Positions 1-6,487 of a stretch of DNA of 20,265 bases are shown piece by piece. This stretch comes from JBQTJN01 sp052387095 (GTDB lineage: Bacteria; Pseudomonadota; Alphaproteobacteria; Micavibrionales; Micavibrionaceae): the NCBI GenBank assembly GCA_052387095.1, contig JBQTJN010000053.1, forward strand, positions 1 to 20,265, in the 5' to 3' direction. A program made the position numbers and the translations under genes. The notes under the pieces were generated by a model. The model was not told the DNA's origin. It searched no databases and saw only the letters and a list, made by a program, of their open reading frames with translations. Numbering within the stretch: position 1 is the first letter of the stretch; each line of letters opens with the position of its first letter.

Positions 1-1
1 C

Positions 2-142
2 AGTGTTCCGACAACCGGTAATGTGCTGGCTGGCGGCGCAACTGGCGCAGGTACGGGGTGCTATACGGCCGGTGCTGGTGGGATTTACCAGGAAAGTGTT
101 GAGACTCAGGTTTGCAACGTTTTTATACGAATCCAGCAGTAA
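2..142 (+). CDS. C-terminal end of an unrecognised protein (partial)
   Basis: An open frame enters from the left edge and runs 46 codons to a TAA at 140-142. The visible tail is rich in Gly, Ala and Thr, with two cysteines, and ends in FIRIQQ. The composition would suit a secreted or surface-exposed protein, but no family is recognisable from this fragment. A strong terminator hairpin follows within 20 bases, which supports this being the real end of a transcribed gene. The start lies outside the window. Confidence 0.5.
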   Translation, partial: SVPTTGNVLAGGATGAGTGCYTAGAGGIYQESVETQVCNVFIRIQQ

Positions 143-160
143 TAGCGGATAAGAATTTTA

Positions 161-190
161 AAAGGCCCGGCGGCATTCGGGCCTTTTTTT
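161..190. terminator. Bidirectional intrinsic terminator
   Basis: AAAGGCCCG (161-169) pairs perfectly with CGGGCCTTT (178-186) around an 8-base loop, with a T run to 190. Read on the minus strand the same stem is followed by TTTTAAAATT. It can therefore end both the partial plus-strand gene on the left and rplS from the right. Confidence 0.85.
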
Positions 191-215
191 ATTGGGGATG
201 CTAAAAGAGAGGGTG

Positions 216-692
216 TTATTCAGCGGCCTTTTTCTTTTCAGCGCGGGCTGCCTTCTCGGCTTTTTTGACTTTTTTTGCGGCTTTGGATTCAGCGGCCAGT
301 TCGGCGGCGGCGGCGTCATCTTCCATGCCGTGACCCCCGATGCGCTCGCTGATGCGGGCGGCTTTACCGCGCAGACCACGCATATAATAAAGTTTCGCGC
401 GGCGAACGGATCCGCGGCGGACGAGCTCTATGCTTTCGATGCGCGGGCTGAAGAGCGGGAATACACGCTCGACGCCTTCGCCGTAGCTGATCTTGCGGAC
501 GGTGAAGCTGGCGTTGATGTCGGATCCCGACCGCGCGATGCAGACACCTTCATAGGCCTGGATACGCTCGCGCGTGCCTTCCAGAACCTTCACGTTGACC
601 TTGAGAGTATCGCCGGCGCTAAAAGCCGGGATCTGTTTGTCGCCTTTAGCATTTTCAAGCTGGCGGGCTTCGAATTTCTGCAGCGTATTCAT
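216..692 (-). CDS. rplS: 50S ribosomal protein L19 (bL19)
   Basis: The 158-residue product matches bL19, a large-subunit protein near the 30S-50S interface. Typical stretches are visible: FSAGDTLKVNVKVLEGTRERIQ near residues 24-45, the YEGVCIAR segment, a VRKISYGEGVERVFP block, and VRRGSVRRAKLYYMRGLRGKAARI near 90-115. The family is usually about 115-130 residues. The rest here is an Ala/Lys/Glu-rich tail of about 40 residues, probably disordered. It is the last gene of the minus-strand translation cluster, separated from trmD by 200 bases that contain a promoter and a repeat. The Shine-Dalgarno is weak (AAGGG about 13 bases upstream). Confidence 0.97.
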   Translation of the reverse strand: MNTLQKFEARQLENAKGDKQIPAFSAGDTLKVNVKVLEGTRERIQAYEGVCIARSGSDINASFTVRKISYGEGVERVFPLFSPRIESIELVRRGSVRRAKLYYMRGLRGKAARISERIGGHGMEDDAAAAELAAESKAAKKVKKAEKAARAEKKKAAE

Positions 693-796
693 AGTCTTGT
701 CTTTCCCTTATGTCAGGCCCGAAATCAGCATGTGAGTGCCGGCGGCCCGGTTATCTTTTTAATGGGTGAAGTGCCCAGTATGGACAAATCGCGGTC

Positions 797-825
797 TTTA
801 TACCGTCAGGCCGCTCAAAAAACAA
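797..825 (-). promoter_or_regulatory. Sigma-70-type promoter for rplS
   Basis: On the minus strand TTGTTT (820-825) and TATAAA (797-802) are separated by exactly 17 bases. The predicted start near 790 gives a leader of about 98 bases before rplS. It suggests rplS can be transcribed apart from trmD and rimM. It is inferred from motif match only. Confidence 0.5.
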
Positions 826-836
826 GCACTTTTGCT

Positions 837-883
837 GGATCCCCGCCGTGCAAGCGCCCTTCAGCCGCGCCGCGGGGATGACA
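837..883 (+). repeat. Dispersed palindromic repeat, GGATCCCCGCCGTGCA family, copy 1
   Basis: It begins GGATCCCCGCCGTGCA and ends CGCGCCGCGGGGATGACA, so the outer CCCCGC/GCGGGG arms can form a hairpin. A second copy in the same orientation lies at 19359-19406 with nearly the same outer arms and a different centre. It sits between trmD and rplS, directly after the trmD stop codon. Immediately next to it TGACACC/GGTGTCA (879-895) forms another hairpin that contains the trmD stop codon. Confidence 0.75.
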
Positions 884-892
884 CCCTTGGTG

Positions 893-1585
893 TCATTTCT
901 TCAGGAGATCCGGGCGTCTCTGCTGTGTCAGGGCTTCCGACTGCGCCCGTCGCCATCTGGCGGTTTCGGCGTGGTTGCCCGATTGCAGGACATCGGGGAC
1001 GCTATAGGGCTGGCCGTCCCTGGCCATCCAGGTGGCGGGCCTTGTATAATGGGGGTATTCGAGCAGGCCGCCCTCGAAGCTTTCCTCGCCGGCCGTCTCC
1101 TCATTCCCCATGACGCCGTCCAGCAAGCGGATACAGGCATCCATCAGGACCAGGGCGGCGGGTTCGCCGCCAGAGAGCACATAATCGCCGATACTGACCT
1201 CTTCAAACTCATAAGCATCGAGAATGCGCTGATCGACCCCTTCATAACGGCCGCAAAGAAGCGTGATTATCGGAATTTTTACGAGATCTCGAATCATTTT
1301 TTGGTCCAAAACCCGGCCTCTGGGGCTTAAATAGATTAATTTACCCGGGTTTTTGATGCTGGACAGAGCATTTTCAATGGTATCGGCTCGTAAAACCATG
1401 CCTGCACCTCCACCAAAGGGGGTGTCGTCGACGCTTTTATGCTTATCGGGGGCGAAATTGCGGATATTAATCGCATTATAGCTCCACAGGCCTTTTTCCA
1501 GTGCTTTTTTACTTAAGGAAGCGCCGAGCGTGCCCGGGAACATTTCGGGGAAAAGGGTAAGAAGGTTAATGTGCCAGGCGCTCAT
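893..1585 (-). CDS. trmD: tRNA (guanine37-N1)-methyltransferase TrmD
   Basis: The 230-residue product is a SPOUT-family methyltransferase that makes m1G37 in tRNAs reading CNN codons and prevents frameshifting. Visible hallmarks are the N-terminal INLLTLFPEMFPG, the DDTPFGGGAGMV block near residues 53-64, the LLCGRYEGVDQR knot segment, and SIGDYVLSGGEPAALVLMDA, which forms the S-adenosylmethionine site. Next comes EYPHYTRPATW, and the protein ends in RRPDLLKK. Length is normal for the family. Its ATG overlaps the rimM stop as ATGA, so translation is probably coupled. The stop codon lies inside a small perfect hairpin next to a dispersed repeat. Confidence 0.97.
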   Translation of the reverse strand: MSAWHINLLTLFPEMFPGTLGASLSKKALEKGLWSYNAINIRNFAPDKHKSVDDTPFGGGAGMVLRADTIENALSSIKNPGKLIYLSPRGRVLDQKMIRDLVKIPIITLLCGRYEGVDQRILDAYEFEEVSIGDYVLSGGEPAALVLMDACIRLLDGVMGNEETAGEESFEGGLLEYPHYTRPATWMARDGQPYSVPDVLQSGNHAETARWRRAQSEALTQQRRPDLLKK

Positions 1586-2448
1586 AATTCTGAAAAATCC
1601 TTTATGGCGGGCGTGACGGTGATGCCTTTGCCGATCTCGACCCCGGCGACATAGCGGGGGGTGAAGGGGATGACGCAGGAGCCGCCGGCGTTCAGGCGCA
1701 GGTCGAACAGGTCCGTTGAGCCGTAATTCAGGACATTAGTGAGCACGCCGATTTCCGCGCCGGTTTCATCCAATACCGGCAGGCCGATCAGGTCGATGTG
1801 GTAATAGGTGTTTTTTTCCTTGATTTTCGGGAGGGCGGATTTATCGACCCAGAATTCCGTGCCGCGGATTTTTTCGGCCTCGGTGCGGTCATTCACACCC
1901 TTGATGGCGGCCAGCTGGTATTGACCGACAATGTTTTTGAGGGAGAGGGCGATTTTCTCATCGCCCTGTTCGTGTGTGTAAAGCAGGAGCTTATCCAGCA
2001 GCGTCACGTCTTCGCCAAAAGGCAGAATTTTCACCAGCCCTTTGACGCCATGGACGCCGATAATTTTGCCCAGGCAGACTCTTTTAATTCCCTCCCCCTT
2101 CGGGAGAGGGTTAGGGTGAGGGGTCTTTTTAAGTTCCAGCAAAATCGTTTCCAGAACGCCTTCAATATTTGCAAGAACCTCATTATTCCAGAAACGAATA
2201 ATTTGATATCCTTGAGGTTCTAAAACTGAAGATCTTTTTTTATCGGTTTCGGATGTATGTTGTCCCCCATCAATTTCGATGATTAAATTTTTTTCTTCAC
2301 AAAAAAAATCAGCGATATAGGGAGGCAAAGGATGTTGCCGTCTGAATTTGTATCCACTTAGTTGCCGGTCGCGCAAATGTTTCCAGATAAGCTTTTTAGC
2401 TTCTGTCTGGTTTTGGCGTAACTGCCTTGCAGCTTCTGTTGTATCCAT
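1582..2448 (-). CDS. rimM: DUF559 endonuclease-like domain fused to ribosome maturation factor RimM
   Basis: One 288-residue frame has two parts. Residues 1-107 are a complete DUF559 (Vsr-like, restriction-endonuclease-fold) domain. Visible in it are YKFRRQHPLPPYIADFFC, then IIEIDGGQH at 56-64 and IIRFWNNEVL at 83-92; likely metal or catalytic positions are D47, E58, D60 and H64. Residues 108-120 (PHPNPLPKGEG) are translated from a palindromic repeat. Residues 121-288 are RimM, with RVCLGKIIGVHGVKGLVKI at its start and the PRC-barrel half at its end (VIPFTPRYVAGVEI). RimM helps assemble the 30S head with uS19. No ATG or GTG remains at the RimM boundary. The only local alternative starts are an ATT or a CTG, so fusion translation from 2448 is the simplest reading. 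A TGA lies three codons upstream of that ATG. The SD-like GAGGGG is only 2 bases from it, so initiation may be weak. Confidence 0.9.
   Translation of the reverse strand: MDTTEAARQLRQNQTEAKKLIWKHLRDRQLSGYKFRRQHPLPPYIADFFCEEKNLIIEIDGGQHTSETDKKRSSVLEPQGYQIIRFWNNEVLANIEGVLETILLELKKTPHPNPLPKGEGIKRVCLGKIIGVHGVKGLVKILPFGEDVTLLDKLLLYTHEQGDEKIALSLKNIVGQYQLAAIKGVNDRTEAEKIRGTEFWVDKSALPKIKEKNTYYHIDLIGLPVLDETGAEIGVLTNVLNYGSTDLFDLRLNAGGSCVIPFTPRYVAGVEIGKGITVTPAIKDFSEL
2090..2123 (+). repeat. GGGTGAGGGG-family palindromic repeat, copy 1 (inside the rimM frame)
   Basis: It contains a CTCCCCCTTCGGGAG hairpin followed by AGGGTTAGGGTGAGGGG. On the minus strand it is translated as PHPNPLPKGEG, the linker between DUF559 and RimM. 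It is nearly identical to the reverse complement of the copy at 2451-2485; the visible differences are at the outer end. Confidence 0.9.
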
Positions 2449-2450
2449 GG

Positions 2451-2485
2451 CCCCTCACCCTAACCCTCTCCCGAAGGGAGAGGGG
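2451..2485 (-). repeat. GGGTGAGGGG-family palindromic repeat, copy 2 (rpsP-rimM spacer)
   Basis: It reads CCCCTCACCCTAACCCTC, then a CTCCCGAAGGGAG hairpin, then AGGGG on the plus strand, inverted relative to copy 1. It fills most of the 49-base gap between rpsP and the fused rimM. It also supplies the GAGGGG that lies just before the DUF559 start codon. Confidence 0.9.
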
Positions 2486-2497
2486 ATTTCGGGTCAA

Positions 2498-2998
2498 TCA
2501 GCCTTCAGCAGGCGTTTCAGCCGGTGCTTCCGCTGGCGCTGCTTCTTCTGCAGCAGGTGTAGCTTCTTCAACCGCGGCTGGCGCTTCAGGTTCCGGAGCT
2601 GGAGCGGCTTTTGCAGCTTTTGCTTCTTCCTCAGCAGCCTTTCTCGCTTCATCGGCGGCGATTTTTTTCGCAGCTTTTTCCTCGACGCGGGCCTTGGCTT
2701 TTTCGCCGGGCGCAGATTTGTTCGGGCGCACGGTTTGTTCCGGCATCGATACGAGACCGGCCTTGCCGAGGAACATAGCGACGCGCTCGGACGGCTGCGC
2801 ACCCTGGCCGAGCCAATACTGGATGCGCTCGGTCACAAGTTTCACGCGGTTTTCATCTTCCGATTTCAGCAGCGGGTTATAGGTGCCGAGGCGTTCGATG
2901 TAACGGCCATCGCGAGGGCTACGGGAATCCGCAACCACGATCCGGTAGAAGGGGAGGTTTGTGCGTCCGCCCCGGGACATTCTGATTTTTAGCGCCAT
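2498..2998 (-). CDS. rpsP: 30S ribosomal protein S16 (bS16) with a long acidic/Ala-rich tail
   Basis: Residues 1 to about 80 are a standard bS16. They begin MALKIRMSRGGRTNLPFYRIVVADSRSPRDGRYIERLGTYNP in pieces, followed by the RIQYWLGQGAQPSERVA segment. bS16 is a small-subunit assembly protein in the body of the 30S. The family is normally about 80-90 residues. Here a lysine-rich stretch and a Pro/Ala/Glu low-complexity tail extend it to 166. Alphaproteobacterial bS16 proteins often carry such tails, but this one is long. A good Shine-Dalgarno (AAGGAG) sits 8 bases before the ATG. Immediately downstream is the DUF559 cassette. Confidence 0.97.
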   Translation of the reverse strand: MALKIRMSRGGRTNLPFYRIVVADSRSPRDGRYIERLGTYNPLLKSEDENRVKLVTERIQYWLGQGAQPSERVAMFLGKAGLVSMPEQTVRPNKSAPGEKAKARVEEKAAKKIAADEARKAAEEEAKAAKAAPAPEPEAPAAVEEATPAAEEAAPAEAPAETPAEG

Positions 2999-3047
2999 TT
3001 TAGTTTCTCCTTAGTTTGTAAAAGTTAAAAATTAAAAAAGTCGGTAA

Positions 3048-4559
3048 CTATTTTTTCCCTTTCAAAAGACTTTCTAGGCCGGGGAATTTATTCAGTGCGT
3101 TGCCATCGGCAAACGGGTTGGGGCCGAGCGCGCCTGCATTTCCGAGGGCACTCATATCCGCGCTGAGCGCGTCCGGGTTCATGGATTGTGCTGCCAGAGC
3201 CTCCAGATCACCCATGTTGCCTCCCATCAGGCCTTTCATCTGCTTCATCATGCCGCCCGCGCCCATTTTGCGCATCTGTTTCATGACGGTCTGCATCTGC
3301 TGTAATTGCTTGTAGAGCTTGTTGATATCCTGCACGGATGTGCCCGAGCCGGCAGCGACGCGTTTCTTGCGCGAAGCATTCAGCAGGTCCGGATTGGCAC
3401 GCTCTTTTTTGGTCATCGAAAAAATAATCGCTTCCTGGCGGTTAATCATTTTATCATCGACACCGGATGCTTCGAGCTGGCCGGCCATTTTGCCGATGCC
3501 GGGCAGCATTTTCATCATGGAGGCCATGCCGCCCATTTTTTTCATCTGCTGCATCTGGCTGAGCAAATCGTTGAAATCGAATTTACCCTTTTTGAATTTC
3601 TCCGCCATTTTCGCGGCATCGGCCTGATCGACCGTCGTGATGGCTTTTTCCACCAGCGAAACCACATCGCCCATGCCGAGAATGCGGCCGGCGATACGGT
3701 CGGGGTGAAACGCCTCGATCGCGTCCCATTTTTCGCCTGTGCCGATCAGCTTGATGGGCTTGCCGGTGACGGCGCGCATCGACAAGGCGCCGCCGCCGCG
3801 CGCATCGCCGTCGACGCGGGTCAGCATGATGCCGGTGAGGCCGATTTTTTCATTGAATACTTTCGCGGTGTTGACGGCGTCCTGCCCGGTCATGGCGTCG
3901 GCGACGAGCAGGGTCTCAACCGGTTTCGCCAGGTCTTTCACGGTTTTGAGTTCGCTCATCAGCACGTCGTCAATGGAAAGGCGTCCGGCGCTGTCGAGGA
4001 TCAGCACGTCAAAACCGCCCTTTCTGGCTGCATCCAGAGCGCGTTTCGTGATATCGGCGGGCTTTTGATCTTTGATGATCCCGAGCGTTTCTACGCCGGT
4101 TTGCTCGCCGAGCTGGCGCAATTGTTCCTGCGCGGCGGGGCGGTAAATATCGAGCGAGGCCATCAGGACTTTTTTCTTCTGCTGGTCGGTCAGCATCTTC
4201 GCGATTTTTGCGGAAGAAGTGGTTTTTCCCGAACCCTGCAGACCGGCCATCAGGTAGACGCTCGGCGACGGTCCGAATTTCAGCTCCTGCGTATTGCTGC
4301 CCAGCGTCTGCACCAGTGCGTCGTGAACGATCTTGACGACCTGCTGGCCGGGATTAATGCCCTTGATGACGTCCTGGCCGACGGCGCGGGATTTGATGAT
4401 CTCGATAAAGTCCTTGACCACGGGCAGGGCGACATCGGCCTCGAGCAGGGCGATGCGGATCTCGCGGGCCACGGCCATGACGTCGTTCTCCGAAAGGCTG
4501 CCGCGTCCACGCAACTTGTCGAATATGCCGCCTAATTTTTCGCTCAGTGTATCAAACAC
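3048..4559 (-). CDS. ffh: Signal recognition particle protein Ffh (SRP54 GTPase)
   Basis: The 503-residue product is the SRP GTPase that binds 4.5S RNA and signal sequences and delivers ribosomes to FtsY, which is also encoded in this window. The N domain is residues 1-90. The P-loop GLQGSGKTT is at 106-114, followed by the DIYRPAAQEQL segment, DSAGRL (G3) and TRVDGDARGGGALS (G4 region). The methionine-rich M domain fills the C-terminal 170 residues (LSQMQQMKKMGGMASMMKMLPG and similar pieces), with a Gly/Asn-rich end. The start is GTG at 4559, preceded by AAGGA with good spacing. It is the first gene of the minus-strand cluster and has a promoter and structured leader upstream. Confidence 0.98.
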   Translation of the reverse strand: MFDTLSEKLGGIFDKLRGRGSLSENDVMAVAREIRIALLEADVALPVVKDFIEIIKSRAVGQDVIKGINPGQQVVKIVHDALVQTLGSNTQELKFGPSPSVYLMAGLQGSGKTTSSAKIAKMLTDQQKKKVLMASLDIYRPAAQEQLRQLGEQTGVETLGIIKDQKPADITKRALDAARKGGFDVLILDSAGRLSIDDVLMSELKTVKDLAKPVETLLVADAMTGQDAVNTAKVFNEKIGLTGIMLTRVDGDARGGGALSMRAVTGKPIKLIGTGEKWDAIEAFHPDRIAGRILGMGDVVSLVEKAITTVDQADAAKMAEKFKKGKFDFNDLLSQMQQMKKMGGMASMMKMLPGIGKMAGQLEASGVDDKMINRQEAIIFSMTKKERANPDLLNASRKKRVAAGSGTSVQDINKLYKQLQQMQTVMKQMRKMGAGGMMKQMKGLMGGNMGDLEALAAQSMNPDALSADMSALGNAGALGPNPFADGNALNKFPGLESLLKGKK

Positions 4560-4631
4560 TTATAATTCCTTTTTAACAAAACAGTTTAACCGCGGTGAGC
4601 GTAAATTCGCTGGCCGCGGGGTACCCGTAAG

Positions 4632-4656
4632 CACTGAAATCCAGATCGTTTCAGTG
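4632..4656 (-). promoter_or_regulatory. Hairpin in the ffh leader
   Basis: CACTGAAA (4632-4639) and TTTCAGTG (4649-4656) form a perfect 8-base-pair stem with a 9-base loop. It lies a few bases after the predicted ffh transcription start. Further along the leader two CCGCGG palindromes can also pair. There is no T run, so a terminator is unlikely. RNA stability or attenuation control is possible. Confidence 0.5.
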
Positions 4657-4669
4657 GATTAATGGCCGG

Positions 4670-4698
4670 AAATTAGGCGGATCGGCCGGAAAAGTCAA
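4670..4698 (-). promoter_or_regulatory. Sigma-70-type promoter for the ffh operon
   Basis: Minus-strand TTGACT (4693-4698) and TAATTT (4670-4675) are separated by 17 bases. The predicted start near 4663 gives a leader of roughly 100 bases before the ffh GTG. Its -35 lies 20 bases from the -35 of the divergent promoter for RNA A. Confidence 0.65.
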
Positions 4699-4718
4699 GG
4701 GAATCCAGCAGATATTGT

Positions 4719-4748
4719 TTGACAGAAAAGCGCCTTTCGCCTTATAAC
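4719..4748 (+). promoter_or_regulatory. Sigma-70-type promoter for structured RNA A
   Basis: TTGACA (4719-4724) is a perfect -35, followed after 18 bases by TATAAC (4743-4748). The predicted start is near 4755. A terminator lies about 140 bases downstream with no open frame between, so the product should be a short RNA. Confidence 0.7.
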
Positions 4749-4754
4749 CTTAGA

Positions 4755-4894
4755 CATGATTAAATTCGCACGGAATTATTCTGTTATTATCGTCGTGGTG
4801 CCCCGGAGGGCATTGCGTCGTACTTGATTGGTTTTGCGAATTCAGTCACCGGACGTAACCGCCCCCAAATCAGCCAGATTTCGGGGGTTTTTTT
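4755..4894 (+). ncRNA. Candidate structured small RNA A (about 140 nt)
   Basis: A promoter and an intrinsic terminator bracket about 140 noncoding bases. The first hairpin is CGTGGTGCCC (4794-4803) against GGGCATTGCG (4808-4817), ten pairs with a CGGA tetraloop. A second, weaker hairpin uses TGATT (4825-4829) with AGTCA (4844-4848). The terminator is the third. RNA B at 6522-6664 shares this plan and an 18-of-21 match at 4781-4801. The family is not recognised; it does not look like 4.5S RNA, tmRNA or RNase P. It may be a trans-acting small RNA or a terminated leader of the downstream FAD-protein gene, 74 bases away. Ends are approximate. Confidence 0.65.
4862..4894 (+). terminator. Intrinsic terminator of RNA A
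   Basis: CCCCCAAAT (4862-4870) pairs with ATTTCGGGGG (4878-4887), with one bulged C and a 7-base loop. Seven T follow (4888-4894). Confidence 0.85.
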
Positions 4895-4905
4895 GTGCCG
4901 TTTTT

Positions 4906-4934
4906 TTGAATCCGCATAAGTCAGCAGAGAAAAT
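4906..4934 (+). promoter_or_regulatory. Possible promoter for the FAD-binding protein gene
   Basis: TTGAAT (4906-4911) and GAAAAT (4929-4934) are 17 bases apart, just after the RNA A terminator. The -10 match is only moderate (4 of 6). If real, the protein gene is transcribed apart from RNA A, with a leader of about 27 bases. Confidence 0.35.
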
Positions 4935-4967
4935 GTCCGAGTGGAGCGCTAAGGAAGGTAAAAGCCT

Positions 4968-6452
4968 ATGGGCGGTCAAACTTTGAAGGTTGCAATAATC
5001 GGCGCAGGATTTTCCGGCATTGCCGCTGCTTCCCAACTGGCGAAGGAATTTTCTATTGCGGCGAATGCTGGAAAGACGCAGAAAAAAATGGAAATCACCT
5101 TGATTGATCCGAAAAGCCGGGCGGGAGGCTATGCTTATAATCGCCCCGATGTGCACGTGCCGATGCTCAATCCTATAAAATCGTTGGGTGTTGATGCTCC
5201 CGGAGATTTTATGCATCATATGAATAATGCTCCTGACCGTTGGCTGAAAATTACGGAACATACCGCATGCCGGAATGTTGAATATCATCAGATTACAGGA
5301 TTTAATCCGGAATGCTTCGTTACAAATAATATTTTTGGAGATTATCTGAACGATCATTTAGACAATCTTATTTCAATTCATAAAGGTTGTGAATCTCCCA
5401 TATCCATAAATGTCATCTACGGAAATGACGCTGTTGATGCCTGGGTTTGTTCGAATAAAAATTTTACGGCACTGGCAGATGGATCCGTTTTAGAAATCGA
5501 CGTCACAATATTGGCGACAGGAAACACTGAACCCAAGCCAAGAGAAGGGCTTGTAGGACAGCCGCTTTATTATGATTATAAAGGTCTGGAAAAAAATAAA
5601 CTTAACGAAACAGACAGCACGGTCATTATAGGCGCGGGAGTTGGTGCTATGTTTGCAATCTCTTCGGCCATTGAAAATAACTATAGGGGTCGCTTTATAA
5701 TTTTATGTTTGCAAAAAAAAATGCCTGCGTCCCTCGGTAAATCGTTCCCCTATCAAAGGCACATATTTACAATTGAAGCATTGGAAAAATATATACACCA
5801 ATACGGAATGATAAAAGTTGAGGATTTGATTGATCTTTTTTCTTTAGAACTCCGGGCGGCTTTAAAAAAAGGCCAGAAATGGCGGGATGTTATTGATTCC
5901 ATTGCTCCGGAAGCAAATAAAATATGGCGCATGCTGGATGAATCGGAACGTAGAAAATTTATTGAACGCTATGAATATCAATGGCGTTTTGCGCGCAATA
6001 GAATGTCTGAGTATCATACGGGGATTATCAGAAAGCTTTTTAAAGCAGGGCGTCTGGCAATCAAGGCAGGCGAAAACAGCATTGTACCTGATCTACAAAA
6101 GGGTGGATTTAACATCACCCGTAAAACCGACGATCCCGATTACCCTCAGGAAACGTTTCATGCCGAAAAGATCGTCAACATTACCGGTCCTAAAGTCTCG
6201 ATCGAAGATATGACACCTATAATGCGGTCTTTAGAAAAAAGAGGCCTCATCGAACAACATCCTTTAGGGGGCATAAGATCCGATGATGATATGCCTGCGA
6301 CAGGTTCCATCTCGAATGAGCGCAATGCGCTATATGCGATAGGTCCTATTTTGAAGGGCGAGTTCCTTGAGTGTACTACAATATCCGCCATTCAAGAAAT
6401 GGCGCCTGCTTTGGCGAGAATCATTATAAAGGAACACGTTTTAGTGCCGTAA
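4968..6452 (+). CDS. FAD/NAD(P)-binding protein (COG4529/YdhS-like), substrate unknown
   Basis: The 494-residue product has an N-terminal dinucleotide-binding Rossmann motif IIGAGFSG at residues 10-17. Next come an acidic strand end (LIDP, 45-48), the RAGGYAY segment, an ILATGNTEPKP block near 181-190, and a second glycine motif IIGAGVGA at 220-227. This layout fits the FAD-NAD(P)-binding family typified by the uncharacterised YdhS; the chemistry is not known. No membrane segment or signal peptide is seen, so it is probably cytoplasmic. AAGGAAGG lies 9 bases before the ATG. The gene is visibly more A+T-rich than its neighbours, with many AAA, AAT, ATA and TTT codons, which suggests acquisition by transfer. 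It lies between RNA A and RNA B and is not co-directional with ffh. Confidence 0.8.
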   Translation: MGGQTLKVAIIGAGFSGIAAASQLAKEFSIAANAGKTQKKMEITLIDPKSRAGGYAYNRPDVHVPMLNPIKSLGVDAPGDFMHHMNNAPDRWLKITEHTACRNVEYHQITGFNPECFVTNNIFGDYLNDHLDNLISIHKGCESPISINVIYGNDAVDAWVCSNKNFTALADGSVLEIDVTILATGNTEPKPREGLVGQPLYYDYKGLEKNKLNETDSTVIIGAGVGAMFAISSAIENNYRGRFIILCLQKKMPASLGKSFPYQRHIFTIEALEKYIHQYGMIKVEDLIDLFSLELRAALKKGQKWRDVIDSIAPEANKIWRMLDESERRKFIERYEYQWRFARNRMSEYHTGIIRKLFKAGRLAIKAGENSIVPDLQKGGFNITRKTDDPDYPQETFHAEKIVNITGPKVSIEDMTPIMRSLEKRGLIEQHPLGGIRSDDDMPATGSISNERNALYAIGPILKGEFLECTTISAIQEMAPALARIIIKEHVLVP

Positions 6453-6487
6453 CTGTTTAGCCAGACAATTTAAAAGCGGAAAAACTT

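Larger units (their letters stand above)
2090..2485 (-). mobile_element. Putative repeat-bounded DUF559 cassette inserted between rpsP and rimM
   Basis: About 396 bases are bounded by two near-identical copies of a palindromic repeat in inverted orientation (2090-2123 and 2451-2485). Their GGGTGAGGGG ends both face inward. The 327 bases between them are filled by the DUF559 coding region. The cassette begins 11 bases downstream of the rpsP stop codon and extends to codon 121 of the fused rimM frame, where a normal RimM start codon would be expected. Flanks share only ATT, so a target duplication is not established. DUF559 genes bordered by such repeats occur in many bacteria. Mobility is inference. 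Confidence 0.65.

Noticed and set aside
192..881. Plus-strand frame of 229 residues opposite rplS
   Set aside because: It is an antisense shadow of a ribosomal protein gene, and its end runs through a dispersed repeat.
848..1330. Plus-strand frame of 160 residues opposite trmD
   Set aside because: It is an antisense shadow of TrmD and begins inside the palindromic repeat.
2090..2485. CRISPR array or restriction-modification system around the DUF559 gene
   Set aside because: There are only two inverted repeats with no spacers, and no methyltransferase or Cas gene lies nearby.
3306..4535. Long plus-strand frame of 409 residues opposite ffh
   Set aside because: It is antisense to a clear SRP54 gene, His/Asp/Gly-rich in the way typical of GC-rich antisense frames, and shows no known domain.
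4755..4894. RNA A as the 4.5S SRP RNA because it neighbours ffh
   Set aside because: The conserved GGAAG-type tetraloop and the AGCAGCC bulge region of SRP RNA are not present.
4842..5357. Minus-strand frame of 171 residues opposite the FAD-protein gene
   Set aside because: It covers the terminator of RNA A and the dinucleotide-binding motif of the real gene, and has no recognisable domain.
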